This document shows positions 33,100 through 44,999 of a DNA stretch of 64,000 nucleotides, one piece after another. A program made the position numbers and the translations under genes. The notes below the pieces were generated by a model that searched no databases, was not told the DNA's origin, and saw nothing but the letters and a program-made list of their open reading frames with translations. Source of the stretch: Blastobasis lacticolella (Eukaryota > Arthropoda > Insecta > Lepidoptera > Blastobasidae); NCBI GenBank assembly GCA_905147135.1, contig LR990049.1, positions 9,565,428 through 9,629,427 of the forward strand, given 5' to 3'. Position 1 is the first letter of the stretch, and each line of letters begins with the position of its first letter.

Positions 33100-33240
33100 T
33101 CTTACCGAGGGCCCGTGATCCGCCTCGACCATGCTGCAGGATTTAACGGATCAGGCAATTACAGTAGAGCGACCTCCGTGACCCTGCTACCAGGGTTACC
33201 AGACCAGATTGGATGATGGTTACACATTCAATCGTCTGAA
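33100..33240 (-). repeat. Retroposon fragment, family of 27934-28155
   Basis: Inverted gacctccgtgaccctgctac, caggcaattac and gagggcccgtgatccg words match the unit at 27962-28127. Confidence 0.6.
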
Positions 33241-33781
33241 TCCGATCCAATACATTTATTTTATTTAAAAATCTTACTTTATCTCAAGGAAAACTTAAAA
33301 TCAAGAAAACGTTACAATCCCATTGAATTAAAAATCAGGGTAAGTATCACACATTTTTGTTTGTTGCTACTTTCCGTACTACTCACTAATGTTTTCAATT
33401 AAAGCAGGCATTGTTGAAGTTGTTTTCGTCAACAATGCCACGGCTTTACGAAGTAAAAGTCTTGTTCAGCGCCTTGGCAGAAACGTAGCTGTACCTGGCT
33501 GCTCATCAGAAGTGAAACCATATCGAATTGTGCATCACGAAGGCCTGTCGTTTTGTACGTGCCTGCTTACCTATTATAAGAGTTTTTGCGTGCGTGCGTT
33601 ACTGTTTGAAACATGCAATGAATCGAGCACAAGTAGGTGGTACCAGAGTTACTACGACACGTACCTAAGCGGTATTGTACTGCGCGGCGGGATAATGCTG
33701 ATAATAAGTAGGTATTGCTTATTTTACAATGACTGGCGACAATTTCACGAAATATATGACATATATTGTAGGTATATATGG

Positions 33782-34105
33782 AGCGTCGCTGGCCTAGTAG
33801 TAAAGGCAAGCGAGAGCTACCGGGTTCGATTTGCACTGCCGCTAGGTACCATTGACTGTTTTCTGAGTTATACGTACATTAGTTGAACACTAACTGATGC
33901 TCTTATGGTGAAGGAAAACATCGTGATGAAACCTGCACATTCAGGCGACAGGTGCTAGGCGCACCCGGGCCCTCGTATGCAAGAGCACAACCGGTACATT
34001 AACACCAAGATGATGAGAATGATTGTAGGTACGTAATTAGGTGTCGTCACTAACCACCAGGTGAGATGACGGTCAAATGCCTTGCTAGTCTAATAAAAAA
34101 AAAGA
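33782..34105 (+). repeat. tRNA-derived SINE
   Basis: The head has an A-box-like tggcctagtagtaaaggc and a B-box-like gggttcgatttgc, 30 bp apart, followed by the conserved gtgaaggaaaacatcgtg body. After that come gggccctcgtatgcaagagc and a tail caccaggtgagatgacgg ending in an A run. It could be a composite of a SINE and a LINE-type tail. It is not a functional tRNA: the cloverleaf is incomplete. Confidence 0.7.
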
Positions 34106-34109
34106 ATTT

Positions 34110-36340
34110 ATTAAGACTCAAAATGATGGATTACGAAATGTACTGGTAGGTACCACATAATTGGTATATTGGCATTATACCTACCTATTCAGACAAATTT
34201 CACGGAACTTAATAAGTAGCCAGCGATACAAAAAGAATCAGAAGTTTGAAATTAGCAAGTATCCCTATATTGCGTTGTCCCCCATTTTGTTCACGAACTA
34301 ATAATGAAGGGAGGTTACAGAAATTGCTGGGCTCATTCATAAAACATGCAGTGGGTCGCACGTGGCATCAGGGGTGAGGGCTGGCGTCTTTGTGAGACAT
34401 CCTTCAGTAAAATGGCTATACATTTTTTGCTCGGTGAAGTTGCATTCGTGTTGTCACGATTGTCTTGCTAGTCCATTAGCAACAATGCGGATAGTATCCG
34501 CCGGATAGTTTTGTTTGGCTCGTCCGGAAAGCTTGCATTTGGTATTTTGCCAATTTCGTCGCGTGGTTAGTACTACTAAGTTCAATGTCGATGTCGGCGT
34601 GAGAGCGCAAAATTACGTCGTATTTCTTCGAGTGCTGAGTACACTGAGTGCTAAGCTACTGGCTGTACAGTACTTCGTATAACAAAGGTCATTGGGAAGT
34701 GGCACAGCTGTACGTACTGTTCATTATCTTGCGTCGTATCGAGCGAAAGGTATCATCATACCATTTAGTTTCCAGGAGAAATCTTTATTCTCACACGCGC
34801 TCGGCAAAAACTCTATAGAAGCCGGGTCTGTGTTACTAGTCGCTACTTGAGTCGCTGGTTGTTTAGTTATACCTAATGTTGGTGAGTCTAGGCGTCGCCG
34901 CCGGAGGGGTTGGGTCATGGCTGCAGCGATAGCGGTGGCATCTCGCCAATTTCCCTCGGGCTTTGAGTTTGTGTAAGTATCTAAATAACAATAATACCAC
35001 AACAACTTTTTCACATTTTTTATTCTCAACTAAGAAAGAAGGGTGCGGGAGAACATACCGCTGACGTATTATCCATAGATTTCCTGAGGTGCCTTTCTTG
35101 GAAATAATTAAGTCCATATACTTTCGAGCTCTTACATAGTAGCACAGCAACGTGGCCTGTGATCGGCCTAGTCGGTTCTCCATAGAAAGTGAACGTGGGA
35201 GCCGCGGCGTCCGGCGCAGCGGCGACTCGGCCGTCTACATCTTCTCCAAACCATTCGATGGACTGACCATGGTGGCTTCAAGAAATTACCTGCGTGTACA
35301 TATTTTATCCTGAAGTAAGTATTATACAGCAAAGTGTAGTAAGTATCTCTACATACATAGAAATATTCGATTACCTATTTGCCATTAGTGAATAGATCAG
35401 TCCATCAAATCAAATGAATTAGATATTTGTTGCGTCACTGGCATTGATTCACATCGCGGCATCTTCAGAATTAAACAAGAGTTGCAGCAGTAGGACCAAG
35501 AGTAGCTACTGTTTTAGATAAGTAACATTTATTATCAACATCAAAACCCAAATTAACCACGTAGGTACGTAGAAAAATTTGTCTAAAAAGCTGTAGCGTG
35601 GATATAATTGACCATAAAGCACAGTTTGACAGATGCGTATCTGCATGGCCTGAGTTTCTTTTGTATCCTGTTTCTATTAGGAATTTACGGAGGCAGATTT
35701 GTGTGTTGTTGGCTTTTAGTAAAAAACACCGCGTCGATTGCGATTGGAGCGTGTTAAATCGAGATGAAAAAATACTTCTTCGCCACCGCCGCCGCGCCGG
35801 TTGGCTCGTGCGTCCGTAGGCACTTTATCATCTCAAGGCCTCCCCGCACTCCAATGCACCATAACGACGATATATTTGATTTCCAATTCGTTTAGCATAC
35901 TGTGTTAACGTGGATAGAATCTAGAAAATGATATTGTGCAAGTATGCAGGTTGGTGTGCGTCGGGATCGCGTGCGGCACGCCGCTTGCGCCGGCGCCGCG
36001 TCGCGCTAATAGGCGGAAGACCAGTAATTTTGATCATAATTGTAGTCAATTTGAGAGCGTACGGCAGATGAGGCGGCAAACTGGCGCTCGGCGACTCACG
36101 GCCATGGACAATCATTAGGACAATCATTAATAAAACTCTCTCGTTGTAAAATTCGATACCTAATAGTACTTGCCTACAATTACGTACCTATTTTCCACCA
36201 TTTTGTTTTGGGCTATCTATATTATCGTGAGTAGGTAGGTATAGGTAGAATTCGATATGTACAGACAACATAGATAGGTATAGATTTTTTTATTTTAACT
36301 GGGTTATCTTAATAGACATTATATACCTTTGTGCATCATT
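34110..36340. other. Gene-free stretch with candidate exon-like pieces
   Basis: A GC-rich, open plus-strand frame lies at 35150-35315 (contains SGDSAVYIFSKPFDGLTMVA). A GTAAGT donor stands at 34973 after a mildly GC-rich segment. A CG-rich block is at 35945-36020 and an 11-bp tandem gacaatcatta at 36107-36130. I recognise no gene. Confidence 0.3.
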
Positions 36341-36344
36341 AAAA

Positions 36345-36575
36345 GACCATCATAACAGTCCACCGCTGGACTTGAGCCTCCTCTAGAACAGTGGAGGGCA
36401 TTGCCATCTCCATACAGGCAGGCTGGAGTTCGTTGTGTTGAAAATACTCAAGAGAAGATGCTGGCTGCTGCTCATTTTAGATTAATTTGTATGTTTGATG
36501 GTCTGCCTCTATGAACTCGCCTTTTATGAGATAGGTACTCTGCCGGGCACCACACAGCAGCCTTCCTATATACAT
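36345..36575 (-). repeat. Non-LTR-derived dispersed repeat, degenerate copy
   Basis: cataacagtccaccgctgg and ggaggcaggctggagttcg-like words, then ctctgccgggcaccacac, match the family of 4535-4850. Confidence 0.55.
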
Positions 36576-36579
36576 AAAA

Positions 36580-38115
36580 GGTAGATATTAATTATGTTTC
36601 ATGAAAGGTATTATTAATACTAGGTAGGTATATATTTCTTAGGTTTATTAAAATACTTATGTAGGTACAAAGAAATACGTCATTCACCCCACGTGTTAAT
36701 AAATAGCAGTAGACGTCACAATAATCCATTGTAAGTAATACAATCTGTAACAAAAATACTGTAGTGTGTTAGTGCAAGTCTGTGTGTGATAAATATTATG
36801 ATTAACGAGTCTATCTCATCATTATTATCGACGTAAGTAATTCTAGGATTCGAGTGGCTACCTACAATACTTCTGTGTTGATGTAGACACTCATATTTTA
36901 CTTCCATATCTGTAAATAGGTATAGCAGGTAATACCCCATACGATACGTATAGCATAACAACTAACAATTACGTACTTATACGTTACACTGTCATGCGGC
37001 ACGTCAGCTCACAGAGGCACACCTGCCTGATGTTCTGCATTTTTGTATCACATAATGAAACCTACCTAGGATAGGAACATACAGATATGGACGTATGTCG
37101 TTGATGGATAAGTTACCGCTTTCCTGATGGAACTTGTCACAATTCGGTTAGGTAGATAAGTAGAAATACTATGTAAGACTGTTTTGAAGTATGAATTCAT
37201 TAGAATGAATGTACTCGTAGGGACCGCTAATAGGACTGCGTCAAGCCTGAGAAGCCACCTACCTAAGTACCGCCGCTCGTAAAGCAGTTACAGTTTGAAG
37301 GATTAGTTAGTCCTCACAGTGACAACGCTTCTATCGTCTGCGCACCGATCAGCATCTACGCATCTATCAGTTCTGAATTTTTCTTACATGAGACAGTACA
37401 GGAATCGGAGATGATACAGGTGATAGTTACCGGTTTCCATCAGGTGGACGGGGTGCTCGTTTGTCACTGAGTAGTTGAGTATATAAATAACTACTCAGTT
37501 TAAAAAATTAATACTTGAGTTGAGTACATACCTAGGGAAACCATACCTACAATGTGACCCTACCTAGCTACTTTGTGTAAGAAATACCTGCACGGATCCT
37601 TGACTACCACCTGTTTTCTCCACCTACCCATTCCCTATCCAAGTCCGCGACCAAGGTCGAACAGCCGACTCTTACAGGTAGCCGATGCGTATTACAGTTG
37701 CGTTTTACGTAAGATAAGGCCTCCTTATCACGGTGTTCGATTCCGACGTGACGCGACGTAGAAAGCGCTTTCAAGAACGATTTGCGCAACGTCGCGCCGA
37801 CTCGGCTCGGTTCCATTTGATTAAAAATACCCCGGACTATTAACACGTAATTGTTGCTATTAGGGGGTATGACGTACCCAATAATAACGATAATTGAAAT
37901 AAAAAAAAATTACGAATTATTAGTCTAGACTATAAGAAATCGATCGAAATCGAAAAGACCAAGTCATCGCAAAAGAAGTAGGTATAGTGAACAGAATAGT
38001 GTCTTGTCATCTTTGAATTTTAGCTTAAAGAAATCTACGTTAAATAGTAACAACTAAGTACAGCCAGCATCAAAGGTAGCTAGCTAACTGAATATCAATC
38101 CCGAAGATCGGAATA
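36580..38115. other. Gene-free stretch
   Basis: No coding ORF recognised. There is a retroposon-tail scrap at 37430-37470 (ggtttccatcaggtgg). A tacc..acct-rich simple composition runs through the stretch. Confidence 0.3.
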
Positions 38116-38119
38116 ACTA

Positions 38120-38225
38120 AAGTAGATGGACTAGGTTACGAACCCGGTACCGGTACCTCTCGGTTACGAGTCGGACCCCTTACTTATTAGGCCACCGAGG
38201 CTCTCCCACCGATTCGAACATTTAG
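38120..38225 (-). repeat. tRNA-derived SINE head
   Basis: On minus, gagcctcggtggcctaataa has the A-box form, followed by cgactcgtaaccgagaggt and a B-box-like accgggttcgtaacc. This matches the head of the commonest lepidopteran tRNA-SINE. The body is mostly missing. Confidence 0.65.
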
Positions 38226-38229
38226 ATAA

Positions 38230-39880
38230 AACATTATTTTTACGATGCCGTTTTGTTTTGGGTATAGATGACGTCATTTTATCCGTTTGGTCAGAACATT
38301 TTAAATAACAATGGTCCGTTTAATACTTTTGATGCGGACTATACTATTACCTACTGGTTATTAGTTTTAGTTTGATTATAATGTCAGTTCAGAATCAGTT
38401 TAGTCTGTAACAAAATCACATTTAATAAAAATAAACCTTTAATTACCGTACAGTGAGTGGACATAAAACGAAGTGGACAAGTTTACGAATGTTCAGTAGT
38501 TAAGGATCTTCCGATGTTCTTCTGTAGGTTAGGTATACCTACATGACTTGATTGGTCGATTTTAATTAATGTGTATCTAATTAGAAATCGACGCGCGCTT
38601 AATTCATTACCACCAAGACTGAAATCAAATTAAGTATATAACGCAATTTCAATTTCAAATTGTTTACAGATAGTGGCGAAACGTTTACATAAGTCATTTA
38701 CTGGATAATTAGTTGCTCTATGTTCAATCTAAATGACTAATGTAAGGGCAAACACATATTTTGTAGCAACAAAGAGCTACATTGGGATGTTATCGCTGGC
38801 ACATAGTGGCGGCGACGCGTCAGTGTACATTCTCGACACTACACGGCCGTTGTATCTACGCTGCGCTCGCTGAGTACTACAGTCATAATACCATATTTCT
38901 GTCTAACAAAATTAAGCTCTTCATTGTGCGTGCGATGGGGAGATTGTGATGTGTATAATGGACACATTCACACAGAATAGGGGTCGCGCTGCGCGGGCGC
39001 AGAGCTCGCGTCGCCCGCGCCGCTCGTGTGTGACTCACATTACGCTGATTGGCTCGTCCGGCTCTCTCTATAGACATCTTAACTCTTTAACATGGACTTT
39101 TCAAAACGGAGATCTTATTGTTTCGCATTTACACTAAGCTACCTATGTAACGAATGACGTGAAATGCATTGTTTCTTTCAATTCTGTCCTTGAATATGAT
39201 GACTAAGATCCTGTTATATTGTGCCTTGTTATGGCGTAAGTAACGTCAAGTCAAGTGTGAACAATAAAAATATAAGTAATATAAATTATCCCAAGTAAGT
39301 ATATAACGATTATTTTATTATCTACACGTACACGTGTAACCTATTAGGTAAACTCTACCGCTTGTTATTCCGTCCGCTTCCCTCTTTTCTAATTAACGTA
39401 TCTTTCTCTGGCTGGATTAACGCTCAGAAGAAAAATTTTGCTAAGGATTAACGTCATTATCGTATCTGTGCAATTTCTAAAGGGGTTTGCTGCGCTCAGC
39501 TCCCGGTGGCAGAGCCGCTTTGCAGTTTGCACTTTTTTCTGTCTTTTTTCACTCTTCGCGTCCTGCTAAGTGCAAATGCAAATGGTCTTCGTCTCGTTTA
39601 CAAAGATGTTTTTATTATACCCCCACTGGCTACTTACTGCGGACCGGACCATTATTACGGATTCTGACTAGGGAACACCGAACCAGTTCAGATATAAATA
39701 AGGTTCATTTAATGTTTCAAAGTTCTACTATTTTTGTAGCAGTTTCATAATTTGTATCTACAGTATTTTCATGCAAGACATGTTCTGACTCAGCTGTCCT
39801 TTATTGAGTGCATGAGCAATCCTTTTGAAAATTGTTACTTGGTAATTTACGCACTGCATGTTACTCTCTAATTATGATTC
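38230..39880. other. Gene-free stretch with GC-rich blocks
   Basis: GC/CpG-rich blocks are at 38805-38875 and 38970-39065 in otherwise AT-rich DNA. No gene recognised. Confidence 0.3.
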
Positions 39881-39884
39881 TTTT

Positions 39885-40010
39885 TATAATTGAGGGAGGT
39901 AAACGAGCAAGAAAGTCACCTGATAAAAAGTGACCACCGTCACACATGGTCAACCTGATGGGAAGTGATCACCGCCACACCAGGACAGCAAAGACATCCG
40001 CAACGCCAGG
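39885..40010 (-). repeat. Non-LTR tail with internal duplication
   Basis: Inverted tail words occur twice: cacctgataaaaagtgacca then caacctgatgggaagtgatc. The tail module is therefore duplicated in tandem. Confidence 0.5.
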
Positions 40011-40299
40011 TTCGAGAAATGCCGTCGTTGCCGGCCTTTGAGGAAGGTGTAGGCTTGCTTATTGAAGCCTCTAATGTCGTACCGTCTGGAATACCGCTGC
40101 TGGCAGATAATTTTATAGAATGGTCTCACGAAGCTGGAAGTTATTTAAAAGGCATAGGTACGGTTTTTGGCTGCCCGCCACTTATCCAGGTGAAGCGGGT
40201 GGAACTTTAATTTGTATCATATACTATTAGTTAGATAAAAGATTTACATACATAAGTATAGTACCTGCCTACTTATAATAAATAGACTACCTACTGGTG

Positions 40300-40880
40300 G
40301 ACAGCAGGCGCCGTGCTTGATACCTATCGCGGTGCAGTGCGCGTGGGCGCTCAGTTTTCGCAGATCAACCTACGTGTTTGGATCAGTGAGGTGAGTTGTT
40401 GACCTGCAGTTGCACCCCGCCCCGCGTGGAACCAGTTCCCGCGGGCGCCCCCCGTCCCCCGTCCCCCGCCCTGGGCTGCGCCCGCGCCGCGCTCGCCACC
40501 CAATAATACAATAAACCAGATAGACAATCATTTCACTTCACTTCGCTGGTCTCGAATATCAATTTCAGACCCACCATCTAGCATCGAAATCACGTTTGCT
40601 CGCATATTGCGTCGCTCTGACGCCTCTGGCCATATCTCGTAAACTGAACGCAATCCTGATTGGATGTCGGATCCAACTCGTTAGTCCAGCGTTACAATTA
40701 TTTGTATTGCTGGCTTGATAGCTGACGCGAGTTTACCCGTTAATTAGAGATTGTATCGTGGCGTCCCGTTAGTGTCGCATCTGGACGTGAAGATGCGGCG
40801 TCCCGCGGGCGCGATGCGACCACGGGCGCGCGCGCAGCCGCCAGCCGCATGATGCGCGACACGAATAATAAACCAAGCCA
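40300..40880. other. Strongly GC-rich block with possible first exon
   Basis: Two CpG-dense segments (40410-40500, with ccccgtccc runs, and 40790-40860). Just before the first, TCAGTTTTCGCAG then 27 bases end at GAG|GTGAGT (about 40351-40396). This could be an initiator plus a short first exon, or an acceptor plus micro-exon. No protein is recognised. Confidence 0.25.
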
Positions 40881-40899
40881 CTTCCTGCCGAGCGATAAG

Positions 40900-43800
40900 C
40901 GCTTCACACAACGCAACTTACATCACATCACTATACGACAACCACATACACACGCGCGCACCTACTTACTTTTATTGTCATGCGCCGTACGATGAGCTAG
41001 CTACGCGATAGAATATGGGGAGTATGATTAAGTGTGTTGAATATGGTTGAATATTACCAACGCGAGAATAAAGGATACACGTATTTTCGTATAAACATAG
41101 GAAATCGGTCAGTAACATGAGTCAGCCTCTATTTTGAATTGACGTATTCGATACTCGATAGGCGCGTAGCGGAAGCGTCTCGATTAGATAACACATGAGT
41201 CAGTTGTTGGAATGGAACTGACGGATGGTTCCTTGTTATGATCGACTTACATTTTTCTTGCTAAGTGCATGACGAAATGTTTATCCTTCCTCTTTTTGTA
41301 TAAATGCATAATTTTGGATCTGACAATGTTGATTCATTATTGTGGTATTTTAGATTGCATATTTAACGGATAGTCCAGCGAAAGACATAATTTTTTTTAT
41401 AGGTAAAGTACAGCGCGTAATTTCTGTTTACTTGTAGTGTAGTGGAAATCCAATGGTTTACGGAAGTTTAATCTCAATGTAATTATTAACTTTAATTGGA
41501 CCGTCGCCTTGGGCAAGTCAATTAAGTAGGTGCCTTACGCAGTTACCGTATTTCTGCATTTATTGGTTTTCCACTGATAATTACTCGTTCTCATTAGAGA
41601 GTGGCCTTGCGCTGCATATGCAAAATATTTCACCACGTTTTCTGTTATCTTATGAGGAACGAACTCTTCATACCGTTTACTTTTAGTTGAGGAATGAAAG
41701 ATGCTCCGCCAATAGGTATACCTACCTATGCACTAAAGCCAGACGTAATAAATCGTAACGAATAGTTATCTTACCAACATTTATATCTTATACATTTGTT
41801 ATTTATGACTCTAGGCTTTTTAGTCGAAAGTGTTTAAGATTGATTCCCTGTACTGGGCTAAAACCAGTGATGAGATAACAGTTTTATCTGCACCATCAAA
41901 TAGTGATTCAAAGCTTGCCAACAATAACGTGGAGCCTGTTCGTTCAGTTGGCAGCGACGCTGCGCCTACGTCTGTTTCGTGTCGGGGCGGCCTCAGCTCG
42001 ACAGTCGAGAGTTATCTACCGCAAAATAACCTGCTACACTGTGTAACTAAACGGGGCTGGCTAGCGCAGCAACCGCGAATTACCTGCGTTCGAGTAATGA
42101 TACTTCTGTATTCCAGCTGGGACTGATGATGGGCAGGTGGCACGGGGGTGCAGCAGCTGCACATGCATTCTTTAAATAGCAACCCAAGTAAATAGCCCTT
42201 GCGCAACTTCCACAGTAATTTCAACAATAGTTATGTATGAAATCGATACAAAATCCAATGTCGTAAGCGATGTAAGTTGCGAATTTGGTTGAGTTTTACC
42301 TTTGCTCAATAAGGGTACAATCAGCAGAACAGGTTTGGTGGGCGCGGAGTGCCAGCACTCGTAACGAGGACGCGATGACACATGTCTAACGGTAACTCGG
42401 TTTTTAAACGGGCTACGCGCACGCGCAGGTGATAGTCCGAAAGGAAAACCACAGCCGTAGTTCATGGTAATGTTTGTACAGGCGATCATTTACACAATTG
42501 CACCGCTGGTTTCGATGTAGCACAAAAAGTACGTGGTTTCATTGACATTTCGTGGCTCGGCGTCATCGCTTTTGTGACCCAGAAAGTTCATTGACAAAAT
42601 TGTAAATTAGCAGCAGCATTTGCATATTCGGATTGGGTTACAGAAAGGATGCTTTGTTAAATTTTCAATTTGTTATGCAACGGAACGAACGGAAAACTTG
42701 TCTCGTAGACGAATGCGAGAGCGGTCGTCGTAAATTAATGGACACTCAGGCTAGGCCAGTGTTCACGCAAATGTTTTGTTTAGTAGGATGGATGGTAGTA
42801 TGTACTTGGCCGCCCGGAGCCCCGGAGCGGGAAGCCCGGATTCCGGGGCTGCGCCGGCGCGGCAGGCTGCGGGTCGCAGCGTCGCGTCGCCAGATAATCT
42901 GTCATGTAGCAGGCGCGTGGATGTCGCAAGCACCGCCGCGCGCGCACAATAACATTAAACATGCGACCTGGCGGAGCCAGTGCTTTCAATTGATATATTT
43001 TCGAAACCGGTATTCGTTTTCATAACATGTTCCGTACGCGTTACGTTCGAATCGACTAGAAGAAATCTCAATACCTACCTATCTATTTGATAGCTTCGAA
43101 GAGATTATGGTGTACGCCAATAGAGTCAGCAACGCTCGTCACGTCATTGAATCGTTTTGATTGTGCCTTCGATTGAGCTGAAGTCAGCCAGCCAAGTGTT
43201 AGTTCAGTTTGTTATTTTAATAACGTACGGCCACGAGTTCTTATCAAAACATATATATTTTGATTTGCTATAGTTAAACGAGAACAGCCTGAAAATTGCG
43301 CCGAAACCCCGGCGGTACAACACATAAGCAGCGTTTGGTTTGGTGAACTTCCAAGTAAACATTAAACAAGGCATGGACCGGGCGTCCCACTTCGAGTGGC
43401 GAAGGCCAGAAGTCAATTTAGGGCGAGAGACGCCGGAGTCTGCGCGCAGTTCTCTTCCCAGCCGTAAATGTCACTCGCGCCTCGCGCTGCCCCGCGCTGC
43501 CCTACAGAGTATAATTACATAACCAATCGCAACAATCAGTGGTCCTTCATGTCACTTTGGTTTATGGTGCCAATTTTTATTTTTATTTTAGACAGATGTA
43601 GGTTTTACGAGCGCATGATGTAGTGGTATAAAGGGCGCGTGCTGGCTGACTGCGAGCGGCGTCGCATCGCGCCCATTGTAATTGATTGACACGCTTTTTA
43701 GCCGGCTAGAGCTCGCGTGGCCGGTATTTTCGGCGTAATGGGCGCACTGACGTAAACCAAATCGACGGACGTGGGAATCGACGCGGAGTCCTTGTATTCT

Positions 43801-44715
43801 AGTCAATATGTAGTTCCATGGTGCATTATAACGCTCTTACAACATTGGCGTCGTAATTAAAACAGATTTTGTGTCTAATATTCACAACATTTTAAGCAAA
43901 TTCTTACGTAACCTTGGATTTAAAAGAAGAATGTACACACGCAACGGCAACTTAAAGAATAGGAATGCGTTAGTTGCAAAATAAATGGTATAAAATCTCA
44001 CGCTACATGATTTCTTTCATTAAAGTCGCGATATTGTTTATTATCAACAAAGGTCGTCTGAATGAAAACAAAAAGAACGTAGAGCTAGAGAGTCATTGTA
44101 TTCGAACAAAGCGTGTGAGCCTTAGTTGAAAGTTTGCCGTCTCATAGACAAGACGAAGTGGAGGATTGCTGAACTCGATACTAACAATCTAGTAAGTCGC
44201 AATGCGACCACATTGCTACTGCTCCGGCAACGAACTGGCGCTCGACGTCGCGAGTTGCGACTGCAAACGAGACGTCTCAGGCATGGTACAATAAAAAGTC
44301 ACAATAGCCCTGTATAAAAGTTATAATTATCTGATGGGAGGAATGTCGATTGGTACCGTGTATATGTACAAAGCTAGATCTTTGTGAGGTACGCTTTCTA
44401 AACGATGCAGTCGTAATGAATGCGCTGTCTTGTCCTGTGCATTGTCCACCGAGGACGGCGGGCCGCGGCGGCGGCGACGCGCGGCCGACTGGTATGCTAA
44501 CAACACATACCTCGCTGCCGTGGGTGGGTAAACCGCAGCCATTCAACACATTATCGTAATTAATTTGAATCGCGGTGGGTGTTTCATTTGTCCAGATAGG
44601 TTAATCGCCGGACTCAGGAGCGTTGCTCTTTTTATCCGTGTCAACGAACGACTGTGCCATTAAAGGAGGCCTGATATTTTATTATTTATTAGATGTGCAT
44701 TAGATCGTCATGTCA
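40900..44715. other. Gene-free stretch with GC-rich blocks
   Basis: GC-rich blocks stand at 42805-42960, 43375-43500, 43640-43790 and 44440-44535. The intervening DNA is AT-rich and nearly free of recognised transposons. ORFs here lack family similarity. Confidence 0.3.
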
Positions 44716-44719
44716 CTTA

Positions 44720-44985
44720 ATCATCATCATCATCGTCACAGCACATAACAGCCTACTGCAATACTTAGGGCTTCTCCCATGCGTGGGGAGGTTATTGCCA
44801 TAATCTCCACGTTTGGCAGGCGAGCTGGAGATTGCAGTGTTGTAAATATAGAAATGGAAAACGTTGCTGTCCGTTTTTCAGCCCTCGGAGACTGTAGAAC
44901 TTTTGCCTCGAAAACGTTAGTCGCCTTGTACGATACCCACGAGGGAAAGGGGGCGGACACCACACGGCCCACTCACTTGATGATA
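44720..44985 (-). repeat. Non-LTR-derived dispersed repeat, copy C
   Basis: catcatcatcgtcacagcac, gggaggttattgccataatc, aatggaaaacgttgctgtcc and gtcgccttgtacgatacc match 4535-4850 in the same order and orientation. Confidence 0.7.
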
Positions 44986-44999
44986 AGCGATAATTCTTT

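Noticed and set aside
33780..33850. tRNA gene
   Set aside because: A and B boxes are present but the cloverleaf stems do not form and a SINE body and tail follow.
33389..33886. 165-codon plus-strand ORF
   Set aside because: Its last part runs into the tRNA-derived SINE, its first part has no family similarity, and its composition is that of chance AT-rich sequence.
42633..43025. 130-codon plus-strand ORF
   Set aside because: Its length is explained by a GC-rich block poor in stop codons; the peptide is Arg/Pro-rich nonsense without a family.
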